From assembly GCF_026340655.1 (NCBI RefSeq), contig NZ_JAPEOZ010000001.1, positions 8,122,001 to 8,186,000 on the forward strand: a stretch of 64,000 nt of DNA. Reading direction: 5' to 3'. Positions 16,733-25,258 of the stretch are shown here, in pieces; position 1 is the first letter of the stretch; the number at the start of each line of letters is the position of its first letter. Source of the stretch: Streptomyces sp. NBC_01275 (GTDB lineage Bacteria; Actinomycetota; Actinomycetes; Streptomycetales; Streptomycetaceae). The notes under the pieces are model-generated. The model was not told where the DNA came from. It searched no databases and saw only the letters and a program-made list of their open reading frames with translations. The translations under genes and the position numbers were made by a program.

Positions 16733-18250
16733 ATGCGACACCCCCCGCGTTCAGTACTTTTAGCCGTCGCCGGCTCGGTCGCCCTCGTCGTGGGAGCGTC
16801 CCTGCCGATCGTGACGGCCCAGGGAGCCACGTCCGTCTGCACGGTGGAGTACTCCGTCACCAGCCAGTGGGACGCCGGTTTCCAGGCAGCCGTGAAGGTC
16901 ACCAACAACGCGGCCGCCGTGAGCAGTTGGAGCCTCGGCTTCGATTTCGCGAACGGCCAGAAGGTCACCCAGGGCTGGAGCGCCAAGTGGTCCCAGTCGG
17001 GGACGACCGTCACCGCGTCGAACGAGAGCTGGAACGGCTCCCTCGGCACCGGGGCGAGCGTCAGCGCCGGCTTCATCGCCTCCAAGTCGGGGGCGAACGC
17101 CGTACCGACGACGTTCAAGCTCAACGGCGCGACCTGCAACGTCGACACCGAGCCGCCGACCACACCCACCCCCACACCCACACCGACCTCCACCCCCACC
17201 ACACCGCCCTCGACCGAGCCGCCGGACACCGGTGACCAGCCGCCCGTGCTGCACGTCTCGGGCAACAAGCTCGTGGACGCCGCCGGAACCTCCCGCCGGC
17301 TGCTCGGCGTGAACCGCTCCGGCGGCGAGTTCATGTGCGTACAGGGCCGCGGCATCTGGGACGGACCGGTCGACGACGCCGCGATCAAGGCGATCGCCGA
17401 CTGGAACGTCAACACCGTGCGCATCCCCCTCAACGAGGAGTGCTGGCTGGGCCTGTCGAACATCAACTCCGCCTACGGCGGCGCGAACTACATCAACGCC
17501 GTCAAGGACCTGGTGGCCCGCGTCGAGGCGCACGGCATGACGCCGATCGTCGAACTGCACTGGACCTACGGCCAGTACACCGGCAACTCGGCCGGCTGCT
17601 CCGACGTGCACGCCAGCTGCCAGAAGCCGATGCCGGACATGCAGTACACGCCGTCGTTCTGGACGGGGGTCGCCAACACCTTCAAGAGCGACCAGACGGT
17701 CGTGTTCGACCTGTTCAACGAGCCCTACCCGGACCGCGCGACGTCCACGACCACCCAGGCGTGGCAGTGCTGGCGGGACGGCGGCACCTGCCCCGGCATC
17801 GGATACGAGGTCGCCGGCATGCAGGACCTCGTCGACTCCGTCCGGGCGACCGGCGCGAAGAACGTCGTCCTGGCCGGCGGGCTCGCCTACTCCAACGACC
17901 TCGGGCAGTGGCTGACGTACAAGCCCACTGACCCGACCGGCAATCTCGCCGCCGCGTACCACGTGTACAACTTCAACACCTGCGCGAACGAGAGCTGCTG
18001 GAACTCCACACTCGCCCCGGTCGCCGCCCAAGTGCCGCTCGTGGCCGGGGAGATCGGGGAGAACACCTGCTCGCACGGTTTCGTCGATCAGGTCATGAAG
18101 TGGTTCGACGACCGCGGCCTGTCGTATCTGGGCTGGACCTGGAACGCCTGGGACTGCTCCTCCGGTCCGTCCCTGATCTCCGCTTACGACGGGACGCCCA
18201 CCGCGTACGGCATCGGACTGCGCGACCACCTGCGCGCACTCAACGGATAG
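16733..18250 (+). CDS. Secreted cellulase, GH5 with N-terminal CBM2
   Basis: The 505-residue enzyme has a signal peptide (~1-32), then CBM2 (~34-138: SVCTVEYSVTSQWDAGFQAAVKV...CNV). A Pro/Thr linker of about 30 residues (TPTPTPTPTSTPTTPP) leads to a GH5 barrel (~175-505). VVFDLFNEPYPD carries the acid/base Glu and VPLVAGEIGENTC the nucleophile Glu. It is an endoglucanase-type enzyme cutting beta-1,4-glucan. AAGGAG lies 6 bases before the ATG at 16733. The GH6 gene follows 77 bases downstream and is probably co-transcribed. Confidence 0.95.
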   Translation: MRHPPRSVLLAVAGSVALVVGASLPIVTAQGATSVCTVEYSVTSQWDAGFQAAVKVTNNAAAVSSWSLGFDFANGQKVTQGWSAKWSQSGTTVTASNESWNGSLGTGASVSAGFIASKSGANAVPTTFKLNGATCNVDTEPPTTPTPTPTPTSTPTTPPSTEPPDTGDQPPVLHVSGNKLVDAAGTSRRLLGVNRSGGEFMCVQGRGIWDGPVDDAAIKAIADWNVNTVRIPLNEECWLGLSNINSAYGGANYINAVKDLVARVEAHGMTPIVELHWTYGQYTGNSAGCSDVHASCQKPMPDMQYTPSFWTGVANTFKSDQTVVFDLFNEPYPDRATSTTTQAWQCWRDGGTCPGIGYEVAGMQDLVDSVRATGAKNVVLAGGLAYSNDLGQWLTYKPTDPTGNLAAAYHVYNFNTCANESCWNSTLAPVAAQVPLVAGEIGENTCSHGFVDQVMKWFDDRGLSYLGWTWNAWDCSSGPSLISAYDGTPTAYGIGLRDHLRALNG

Positions 18251-18327
18251 GCGCGACAAGAGAGAACGGCCAACGCAAGGAACAAGGACACGGACAACAC
18301 CCGCAACCAAGAAGGAAACCCGCACTC

Positions 18328-20052
18328 ATGAGCCGTAGCAGAACAGCGATACTCGCCGCGCTGGCGCTGGTCGCCGGCGCCTCCGGGACGGCACTCGCGG
18401 TGGTCCCGGGGGATCCGGGCATCGCCGCCATCCCGTGCAGCGTCGACTACAAGGTGCAGAACGACTGGGGCACCGGCTACACCGCCGCCGTCACCGTGAC
18501 CAACAACTCGGCCGCCAAGACGAGTTGGTCGGTGAAGTGGGCGTACGCCGGTAACCAGACGATCACCAACGGCTGGAACGCGAAGATCACCCAGGCCGGT
18601 ACGGCCGTCACCGCCAACAACGAGACCTACAACGGGACGCTGGCGACCGGCGGTTCGGTCAGCTTCGGATTCCAGGGCACCTACAGCGGCACCAACGCCA
18701 TCCCGACCACGTTCACGCTGGACGGCGTGACCTGCAACGTCGACAGCGGCACCGGCACACCGACCGACCCCGGCACCCCGACCGACCCGGGCACCCCCTC
18801 CACCAAGGTCGACAACCCCTACGCCGGCGCCAAGGTGTACGTGAACCCCGAATGGTCGGCGAAGGCCGCGGCCGAGACGGGCGGCAGCCGCATCTCCAGC
18901 CAGCCCACCGGCGTCTGGCTCGACCGCATCGCCGCCATCAACGGAGTGAACGGCGGCATGGGCCTGCGCGCCCACCTGGACGCGGCCCTCGCCCAGAAGG
19001 GCAGCGGCCAGGAAGTGGTCCAGCTGGTCGTCTACGACCTCCCCGGACGCGACTGCGCGGCCCTCGCCTCCAACGGCGAGCTCGGCCCGACGGAGATCGA
19101 CAAGTACAAGACGCAGTTCATCGACCCGATCGCGACGATCCTCGCCGACAGCAAGTACGCCGGCCTGCGGATCGTCACCACCATCGAGATCGACTCGCTG
19201 CCCAACCTCGTCACCAACACCGGCAGCCGGCCCACCGCCACCGCGGCCTGCGACACGATGAAGGCCAACGGCAACTACGTGAAGGGCGTCGGCTACGCGC
19301 TGAACAAGCTCGGCGCGATCCCCAACGTCTACAACTACATCGACGCCGGACACCACGGCTGGCTCGGCTGGGACGACAACTTCGCCCCCTCCGCCCAGCT
19401 CTTCTACCAGGCCGCCACCGCGGAAGGGGCGACCGTAGACGACGTACACGGCTTCATCACCAACACGGCCAACTACAGCGCCCTGAAGGAGAACAACTTC
19501 ACCATCAACGACAGCGTCAACGGCACCTCCGTACGCCAGTCGAAGTGGGTGGACTGGAACCGGTACGTCGACGAGCTGTCGTACGCGCAGGCCTTCCGCA
19601 CCCAGCTGATCTCCGCCGGGTTCCGGTCGGGCATCGGCATGCTGATCGACACCTCCCGCAACGGCTGGGGCGGCACCGCCCGGCCCACCGGCCCGGGGGC
19701 CACGACCAGCGTGGACACCTATGTCAACGGCGGCCGCTACGACCGCCGTATCCACGTCGGCAACTGGTGCAACCAGTCCGGCGCCGGCCTCGGCGAGCGC
19801 CCGCAGGCCGCTCCGGCCGCCGGGATCGACGCGTACGTGTGGATGAAGCCGCCGGGCGAGTCCGACGGCTCCAGCAGCGCCATCCCGAACGACGAGGGCA
19901 AGGGCTTCGACCAGATGTGCGACCCGACGTACACGGGCAACGCCCGCAACGGCAACAGCATGTCCGGCGCGCTGGCGAACGCCCCGCTGTCCGGGCACTG
20001 GTTCTCGGCGCAGTTCCAGCAGCTGATGACCAACGCCTACCCGCCGCTGTAG
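18328..20052 (+). CDS. Secreted cellobiohydrolase, GH6 with N-terminal CBM2
   Basis: The 574-residue enzyme has a signal peptide (~1-32), CBM2 (~35-138: IPCSVDYKVQNDWGTGYTAAVTV...CNVD), a short TDPGTP linker and GH6 (~160-574). VVYDLPGRDCAALAS supplies the catalytic acid Asp. TIEIDSLPNLVTN and the late VWMKPPGESDGSS with its Asp match the exo-acting branch of the family. It releases cellobiose from non-reducing ends, complementing GH48, which works from reducing ends. GAAGGA lies ~11 bases before the ATG at 18328. No CebR box lies between GH5 and GH6, so control would come from the GH5 promoter. Confidence 0.96.
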   Translation: MSRSRTAILAALALVAGASGTALAVVPGDPGIAAIPCSVDYKVQNDWGTGYTAAVTVTNNSAAKTSWSVKWAYAGNQTITNGWNAKITQAGTAVTANNETYNGTLATGGSVSFGFQGTYSGTNAIPTTFTLDGVTCNVDSGTGTPTDPGTPTDPGTPSTKVDNPYAGAKVYVNPEWSAKAAAETGGSRISSQPTGVWLDRIAAINGVNGGMGLRAHLDAALAQKGSGQEVVQLVVYDLPGRDCAALASNGELGPTEIDKYKTQFIDPIATILADSKYAGLRIVTTIEIDSLPNLVTNTGSRPTATAACDTMKANGNYVKGVGYALNKLGAIPNVYNYIDAGHHGWLGWDDNFAPSAQLFYQAATAEGATVDDVHGFITNTANYSALKENNFTINDSVNGTSVRQSKWVDWNRYVDELSYAQAFRTQLISAGFRSGIGMLIDTSRNGWGGTARPTGPGATTSVDTYVNGGRYDRRIHVGNWCNQSGAGLGERPQAAPAAGIDAYVWMKPPGESDGSSSAIPNDEGKGFDQMCDPTYTGNARNGNSMSGALANAPLSGHWFSAQFQQLMTNAYPPL

Positions 20053-20078
20053 ACCGTATGCGGTCGGCAGGGCGCTGA

Positions 20079-20127
20079 GGTGATCCGTCGGGGTCGGCCC
20101 TCCCAGGGCCGGGCCCGGCGGATCACC
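20079..20127. terminator. Hairpin after GH6
   Basis: GGTGATCCGTCGGG (20079-20092) pairs with CCCGGCGGATCACC (20114-20127) with one G-T type mismatch, and an inner GGCCCT/AGGGCC stem adds stability. It should end the GH5-GH6 transcript. Confidence 0.75.
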
Positions 20128-20155
20128 GTCAACACCCCGGAGTTTTTGCCGTCCC

Positions 20156-20171
20156 GGCAACAGGAGTTGCC
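20156..20171. promoter_or_regulatory. Short inverted repeat GGCAAC-n4-GTTGCC
   Basis: A perfect 6-base inverted repeat (20156-20161 and 20166-20171) lies 56 bases upstream of the His-rich methyltransferase start. It is a candidate operator only. Confidence 0.3.
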
Positions 20172-20226
20172 TCCGTGCGGTGCGTCGGAGCACGCTGACG
20201 GCACACCGGACGAGAGGCTGAACAGC

Positions 20227-21210
20227 ATGGCGCACCAGCAGCACGAGCACGAGCACCGAGGCGGCAGCGGGCACGGCGACGAGCAGGGCGGCGGGCACGG
20301 CGACGAGCAGGGCAGCGGCCACGGCGACGAGCAGGGCGGCGGGCACAGTCACGGCCATGGCCATCACACCGACATCGACTGGGCCGCGATGGCCCCGCAC
20401 CTCGAATCCCAGGCCGAACTGTTCACCCCCCTGTACGAGCGGGCCCTGTCCTGGCTCGGCAAGGAGGTGACCGAGCCGGGACTGATCGTCGACGTGGGCA
20501 GCGGCCCCGGGGTGGTCTCCTGTCTGATCGCCGAGAGCTTCCCCGGCGCCCGGGTGATGGCGGTCGACGGCTCCGAGCCGCTGCTCCAGCGGGCCCGGGA
20601 ACGGGCCGCCCGGCTCGGGTACGGCGACCGCTTCGGCACCCTGACCGGTGAACTCCCCGGCGTACTAGACGAGTTGGAGTACCCGGCCGACCTGCTGTGG
20701 GCCAGCCGCAGCCTGCACCACCTGGGCGACCAGCGCGCCGCCCTCGCCGCCTTCGCGGAGCGGCTCGCGCCGGGCGGCACGCTGGCCATCATGGAGGGCG
20801 GGCTGCCGTCCCGGTTCCTGCCGCGCGACCTTGGCCTGGGGCGGCCCGGTCTGGAGGCGCGGATCGACGCCCTGGAGGCGGAGTGGTTCGCCAGGATGCG
20901 CGCCGACCTGCCCGGCTCCGTCGAGGGCGCCGAGGACTGGCCGGCGCTGCTGGCCGGCGCGGGCCTGAAGCCCACCCGCACCCGCAGCTTCCTCCTCGAC
21001 CTGCCCGCCCCCGCCTCCGACCGGGCCCGCGCCTACATCGCCGCGTCCCTGTCCCGGCTGCGCGACGTCTTCGGCGACGTCCTGGACCCCGACGACCGCG
21101 CCGTCCTGGACCGGCTGCTCGACCCGCAGGACGAGGCGGGCGTGCACCGCAGGCAGGACGTCTTCGTGCTGGCCGCCCACACCGTGCACGCGGCGGTCAA
21201 GTCGGCCTGA
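20227..21210 (+). CDS. SAM-dependent methyltransferase with His-rich N-terminal repeats
   Basis: The 327-residue protein begins MAHQQHEHEHRGG and then has three GHGDEQGG-type repeats and GHSHGHGHH before the enzyme starts at ~residue 50. SAM motif I is GLIVDVGSGPGVVSCL, motif II VMAVDGSEPLLQRA, and LLWASRSLHHLGDQRAALAAFAERLAPGG is the post-motif region. The His/Asp/Glu repeats look like a metal-binding or storage tail, encoded by 24-base tandem units. ATG at 20227 is chosen because the longer in-frame opening reads through the terminator hairpin. It lies 90 bases upstream of the SDR gene on the same strand. Confidence 0.85.
   Translation: MAHQQHEHEHRGGSGHGDEQGGGHGDEQGSGHGDEQGGGHSHGHGHHTDIDWAAMAPHLESQAELFTPLYERALSWLGKEVTEPGLIVDVGSGPGVVSCLIAESFPGARVMAVDGSEPLLQRARERAARLGYGDRFGTLTGELPGVLDELEYPADLLWASRSLHHLGDQRAALAAFAERLAPGGTLAIMEGGLPSRFLPRDLGLGRPGLEARIDALEAEWFARMRADLPGSVEGAEDWPALLAGAGLKPTRTRSFLLDLPAPASDRARAYIAASLSRLRDVFGDVLDPDDRAVLDRLLDPQDEAGVHRRQDVFVLAAHTVHAAVKSA
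20260..20350. repeat. 24-bp in-frame tandem repeats in the methyltransferase gene
   Basis: Three units built on GGCGGCGGGCACGGCGACGA followed by GCAG encode G-G-G-H-G-D-E-Q. Since the unit is a multiple of three, copy-number change would keep the frame. Confidence 0.85.
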
Positions 21211-21300
21211 CGAGGCTTGACTTGGAGAGCGCTCGATGTGATGGACTCCCCGCTGCGCACCACACCTCGCGCAGCGCACGCCACACAAGGGGGAAACACC

Positions 21301-22014
21301 ATGGGCAGCTCTCCGGTCGCGTCTCCGGTCGCGCTGATCACCGGCGGCGGCAGCGGCATCGGCGCCGCCGTCGCGCGACGGCTGCTGGACGCCGGTCACC
21401 GGGTGACCGTCACCGGCCGCGGCGAGGAGCGGCTGCGCGCCTTCGCCGTGGAACTCGGCGACCCGGACGGTCTGCTGACGATCCCCGGGAATGCCGCCGA
21501 CTACGACAGCGTGCGGTCGGCGGTCGACCGTACGCTCAAGGAGTTCGGTCGACTGGATACAGTCGTCGCCAACGCCGGGACCGCCACCCACGACTCGGTC
21601 GCCGACGGCGACCCGGCCGGGTGGACCGACATGGTGCTGACCAACGTACTCGGCCCCGCGCTGCTCATCAGGGCGTCGATCGACGCCCTGAAGGAGACGC
21701 GGGGGCGGATCGTGCTGGTCGGCAGCGTCGCCGGCTTCGTGCCCACGCCGGGCAACATCTACGGGGCGACGAAGTGGGCGGTGACCGGGCTCGCGGAGAA
21801 CACCCGCCGACAGGTCACCGAGTGGGGCGTCGGCGTGACCCTGATCGCGCCCGGCCGGGTGGAGACCCCGTTCTGGGACGGCTACGGCAGCCTGCCGCCC
21901 GGCCGCCTCCTCACCGCCGACCAGATAGCCGACTCGGTCGTGTGGGCCGTGCGCCAGCCCGACGGCGTCGACGTCAACACCGTCGTCGTACGGCCGATCG
22001 GACAGCCCAACTGA
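21301..22014 (+). CDS. Short-chain dehydrogenase/reductase
   Basis: The 237-residue classical SDR has the NAD(P)-binding TGGGSGIGAAVA (~residues 15-26), VVANAG, the catalytic Ser in VLVGSVAGF, and YGATK as the catalytic Tyr-x3-Lys. The APGRVETPF segment follows as in the family. TGRGEE after the second strand suggests NADP preference, since a basic residue sits there. Substrate unknown. ATG at 21301 has AGGGGG about 8 bases upstream. A perfect hairpin lies right after the stop. Confidence 0.93.
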   Translation: MGSSPVASPVALITGGGSGIGAAVARRLLDAGHRVTVTGRGEERLRAFAVELGDPDGLLTIPGNAADYDSVRSAVDRTLKEFGRLDTVVANAGTATHDSVADGDPAGWTDMVLTNVLGPALLIRASIDALKETRGRIVLVGSVAGFVPTPGNIYGATKWAVTGLAENTRRQVTEWGVGVTLIAPGRVETPFWDGYGSLPPGRLLTADQIADSVVWAVRQPDGVDVNTVVVRPIGQPN

Positions 22015-22019
22015 CGCGT

Positions 22020-22048
22020 CGAGGGCGCTCCCGTGCGGAGCGCCCTCG
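22020..22048. terminator. Hairpin between SDR and aldo/keto reductase genes
   Basis: CGAGGGCGCTCC (22020-22031) and GGAGCGCCCTCG (22037-22048) are perfect inverted repeats with a 5-base loop. It serves both convergent genes. Confidence 0.85.
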
Positions 22049-22071
22049 TGGCGGGTGGACGTGACGGCGGT

Positions 22072-22908
22072 TCAGCCCACGTCGAACGTCGCCGGGTCCG
22101 GGCCGATGCGCCGGTCCTCGTTGAGCGCGCTGATCGCGGCCAGGTCCTCGGTGTCCAGGCTGAAGTCGAAGACCTCGATGTTCTCCTTGATCCGCGACGG
22201 CGTCACGGACTTCGGGATCACCACGTTGCCCAGCTGGAGGTGCCAGCGCAGCACGACCTGGGCCGGGGTGCGGTTGTGCTTCTGGGCGATGGCCACGACC
22301 GCCGGGACCTCGAGCAGGCCCTTGCCCTGGCCGAGCGGCGACCAGGCCTCGGTGGCGATTCCCTGCTCCGCGTGGAAGGCGCGCGAGGCGTGCTGCTGGA
22401 GGTGCGGGTGCAGCTCGATCTGGTTGACCGCGGGAATGACCGACGTCTGGTCGATCAGCCGTTGAAGGTGGTCGGGCAGGAAGTTGGAGACGCCGATGGC
22501 CCGTACCCGGCCGTCCTCCAGCAGCTTCTCGAACGCCTTGTAGGAGTCGACGTAAAGGTCGCGGGCCGGGAGCGGCCAGTGGATGAGGTACAGGTCGACG
22601 TGGTCGAGGCCGAGCTTCTTCAGGGAGGCGTCGAACCCGCGGAGCGTCGCGTCGTACCCCTGGTCGGCGTTCCAGAGCTTGGTGGTGACGAAGACGTCCT
22701 TGCGGGGCAGGCCGGCGGCGGCGATGGCCTTGCCGGTGCCCTCCTCGTTGCCGTAGATCGCCGCTGTGTCGATGCTGCGGTACCCGGCCTCCAGCGCGGT
22801 GGACACCGCCCGCTCCGCCTCGTCGTCCGGCACCTGCCAGACGCCGAAGCCCAGCTGGGGCATCTCGACGCCGTTGTTGAGGATGATCGGGGGGACCTTG
22901 CTGCTCAC
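22072..22908 (-). CDS. Aldo/keto reductase (2,5-diketo-D-gluconate reductase-like)
   Basis: The 278-residue AKR has all four catalytic residues: Asp and Tyr in YRSIDTAAIYGNEEG, Lys in FVTTKLWN and His in LYLIHWPLP. The VNQIELHPHLQQ and IPKSVTPSRIKENIEVFDF segments bind NADPH, with the basic patch typical of AKR5 enzymes. These reduce aldehydes, alpha-keto acids or diketogluconate. The start is GTG at 22908 with a weak GAGAG upstream. It lies alone between convergent and upstream same-strand genes. Confidence 0.95.
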   Translation of the reverse strand: MSSKVPPIILNNGVEMPQLGFGVWQVPDDEAERAVSTALEAGYRSIDTAAIYGNEEGTGKAIAAAGLPRKDVFVTTKLWNADQGYDATLRGFDASLKKLGLDHVDLYLIHWPLPARDLYVDSYKAFEKLLEDGRVRAIGVSNFLPDHLQRLIDQTSVIPAVNQIELHPHLQQHASRAFHAEQGIATEAWSPLGQGKGLLEVPAVVAIAQKHNRTPAQVVLRWHLQLGNVVIPKSVTPSRIKENIEVFDFSLDTEDLAAISALNEDRRIGPDPATFDVG

Positions 22909-23039
22909 GAGCTCTCGATCCTTCGGTTGTCCGTCAAAGTGGTACGCCCATCGTCAACGATCAGGCGGCGTACTGCATTCCTGCCCCTCGAATACCCCGG
23001 AATTCGTCCCGCAGCGTGAAGAACCTCACCCCGGGACGT

Positions 23040-23108
23040 GATGCCGGGCACGGCCGAGACGCGATGCCGGGCCCGGCCGGGGGCCTGACGCCGGGCCCGG
23101 CCGGGGCC
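23040..23108. terminator. Repeated GCCGGGCCCGGC palindromes after the acyl-CoA synthetase gene
   Basis: Two copies of the 12-base palindrome GCCGGGCCCGGC (23066-23077 and 23090-23101) lie within a ~24-base near-tandem repeat directly downstream of the minus-strand stop at 23109. They can form stable stems and probably act as terminator. Confidence 0.55.
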
Positions 23109-24944
23109 TCACGTCCGGTACAGCGCCTCGACCTCGTCCGCGTAGGCGTTCTCGATCGCCTTGCGCTTCAGCTTCAGCGACGGGGTGAGCAGTCCGTGCT
23201 CCTCGGTGAACGGCTGGGCGAGGATGCGGAAGGTGCGGATCTGCTCGGCCTGCGAGACCAGGGTGTTCGCGGCCACGACGGCCCGGCGCACCTCCGCCTC
23301 CAGATCCGGGTCGCGCACCAGCTCGACGGGGGTCAGCTGCGGCTTCTCGCGCATCCCCAGCCAGTGCTCGACGGCCTCCTGGTCGAGGGTGACCAGGGCG
23401 GCCACGAACGGCCGGTCGTTGCCGACGAGGAGACACTGGTTGACCAGCGGATGGTCGCGCACCCGCTCCTCCAGCTGCCCCGGCGAGACGCTCTTGCCGC
23501 CGGAGGTCACCAGGATCTCCTTCTTGCGGCCGGTGATGGTGAGATAGCCGTCCTCGTCGAGGGAGCCCAGGTCGCCGGTGGCCAGCCAGCCGTCGTGCAG
23601 GGTCTCGTCGGTGGCCTTGGGGTTGTTGAGATAGCCCTGGAAGACGTTGTCGCCGCGCAGCCAGATCTCGCCGTCGTCCGCGATGTGCACGGTCATGCCC
23701 GGAATGGCCTGGCCGACGGTGCCGTACCGGGTGCGTCCGGGCGGGTTGGCGGTCGCGGCCGCCGTCGTCTCGGTGAGGCCGTAGCCCTCGTAGATCTGCA
23801 CGCCCGCGCCGGCGAAGAACAGGCCGAGCCTGCGGTCCATCGCCGAGCCGCCGGACATCGCGTGCCTCACCCGGCCGCCCATCGCGGCGCGCACCTTGGA
23901 GTAGACGAGCTTGTCGAACAGCTGGTGCTGCATGCGCAGTCCCGCCGACGGGCCGGGCCCGATGCCCCAGGCCTTCGCCTCGATCGCGTCCGCGTAGTTC
24001 ACCGCCACCTCGACGGCCTTCTCGAACGGACCCGCCCTGCCCTCCCGCTCCGCCTTGCGGCGGGCCGCGTTGAACACCTTCTCGAAGATGTACGGGACGG
24101 CCAGGAAGAACGTCGGCTTGAAGGCGACCAGGTCGGGCAGCAGGGCGGCGGCGTGCAGCTGGGGCTGGTGGCCGAAGCGGACCCTGCCCCGGATCGCGGC
24201 CACCTGCACCATCCGGCCGAACACGTGCGCGAGCGGCAGGAACAGCAGGGTCGCCGCCTCGTCGCCCTTGCGGGAGTGGAACACCGGCTCCCAGCGCTCG
24301 ATGACGGTGTCGGCCTCGAACATGAGGTTGCCGTGCGAGACGACACAGCCCTTGGGGCGGCCCGTCGTGCCGGACGTGTAGATGATCGTCGCGGTCGAGT
24401 CGGGGGTGACCGCCTCGCGGTGCCGGTGCACCACGTCGTCCTCGATGGACGCGCCCGCGTCGTACAGCTCCTGGACGCAGCCCGAGTCCAACTGCCACAG
24501 CCGGTGCAGTCGCGGAAGGCGGTCGATGACCGTGGCGATCGTCATCGCGTGGTCCTCGTGCTCCACGACCGCCGCGGTGACCTCGGCGTCGTACAGCATC
24601 CAGAAGCACTGCTCGGCCGACGACGTCGGGTAGATCGGCACCACCTGCGCGCCGACGGTCCACAGGGCGAAGTCGAAGAGGGTCCACTCGTAGCGGGTGC
24701 GGGACATGATCGCGACGCGGTCGCCGAACCGGACGCCCTGGGCGAGCAGCCCCTTGGCGAGGGCGAGGACCTCGTCGCGGAACCCGGCGGCGGTCACGTC
24801 CCGCCACTCGCCGCGCTCGTCCTTGCGGCCGAGCGCGATGTACTGCGGGTCCTCCTGGGCGTGCCGGAAGACGACGTCGGCCAGCCCGCCTGCCAGCGGC
24901 GCCGACGCCAACGGAGGATTGGTGAACTCGCGCAAACCCAGCAC
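23109..24944 (-). CDS. Long-chain fatty-acid-CoA ligase (AMP-forming)
   Basis: The 611-residue adenylate-forming enzyme activates fatty acids to acyl-CoA. The P-loop motif is IIYTSGTTGRPKGCVVSH (~residues 187-204). The aromatic motif EGYGLTETTAAATANP, the hinge region WLATGDLGSLDEDGYLTITGRKKEILVTSGGK and the C-terminal LKLKRKAIENAYADEVEALY complete the FadD15-like subfamily common in actinomycetes. The size is normal. The start is GTG at 24944, since MLGLREFTNPP is the family's usual opening. No operon partner is evident. Confidence 0.95.
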   Translation of the reverse strand: MLGLREFTNPPLASAPLAGGLADVVFRHAQEDPQYIALGRKDERGEWRDVTAAGFRDEVLALAKGLLAQGVRFGDRVAIMSRTRYEWTLFDFALWTVGAQVVPIYPTSSAEQCFWMLYDAEVTAAVVEHEDHAMTIATVIDRLPRLHRLWQLDSGCVQELYDAGASIEDDVVHRHREAVTPDSTATIIYTSGTTGRPKGCVVSHGNLMFEADTVIERWEPVFHSRKGDEAATLLFLPLAHVFGRMVQVAAIRGRVRFGHQPQLHAAALLPDLVAFKPTFFLAVPYIFEKVFNAARRKAEREGRAGPFEKAVEVAVNYADAIEAKAWGIGPGPSAGLRMQHQLFDKLVYSKVRAAMGGRVRHAMSGGSAMDRRLGLFFAGAGVQIYEGYGLTETTAAATANPPGRTRYGTVGQAIPGMTVHIADDGEIWLRGDNVFQGYLNNPKATDETLHDGWLATGDLGSLDEDGYLTITGRKKEILVTSGGKSVSPGQLEERVRDHPLVNQCLLVGNDRPFVAALVTLDQEAVEHWLGMREKPQLTPVELVRDPDLEAEVRRAVVAANTLVSQAEQIRTFRILAQPFTEEHGLLTPSLKLKRKAIENAYADEVEALYRT

Positions 24945-25258
24945 CCCGCTTCCGGCTTCTCACGGCCGACTCTCACGGCCACCGCGGACGGCCTGCGGCG
25001 GCCTCCTCGGATGGCCGCTCTCATGGCCGTACAGCGCCGTGAAAGCTACCCCACCCGGCGACGGGGCGGGAGAGGGGAGGAAAGCGAGGGATGTTCTCGT
25101 CCGCGCCGGTCGGCGCAGGAAAATGGGCGCACATGGGGAAGGGTCGGACAGAAACCGGACGGAAACCGGACAGGGAACTGACCTTTGGGTAGGTTCCGGT
25201 GCCGTAATCTCCACCGAATCTGCCCGCTCCGCTTACGCTGCCCGACCCCTCCCCCAGA
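24945..25258. other. 314-base gap upstream of the acyl-CoA synthetase gene
   Basis: No gene is seen. It must contain the promoter of the ligase gene. The one notable structure is an 11-base periodic repeat at 25146-25178: GGACAGAAACC, GGACGGAAACC, GGACAGGGAAC. One helical turn per unit would place a regulator on one face of the DNA. Confidence 0.5.
25146..25178. repeat. Three 11-bp direct repeats, GGACRGAAACC
   Basis: Three adjacent 11-base units lie ~200 bases upstream of the acyl-CoA synthetase start and just beyond the MFS gene's 3' end. Helical phasing makes an activator site possible. Confidence 0.5.

Noticed and set aside
20080..20226. 49-residue N-terminal extension of the His-rich methyltransferase
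   Set aside because: It would be translated from within the GH6 terminator hairpin; the ATG at 20227 is the sensible start.
18184..20400. 738-codon open frame on the minus strand across the GH6 gene
   Set aside because: It is antisense to a well-supported GH6 cellulase. High G+C leaves antisense frames open; its product is Val/Gly/Ala-rich with no domain.
22950..22961. ATCGT-n2-ACGAT palindrome upstream of the aldo/keto reductase gene
   Set aside because: Only 5-base arms, expected by chance in a gap of this size.
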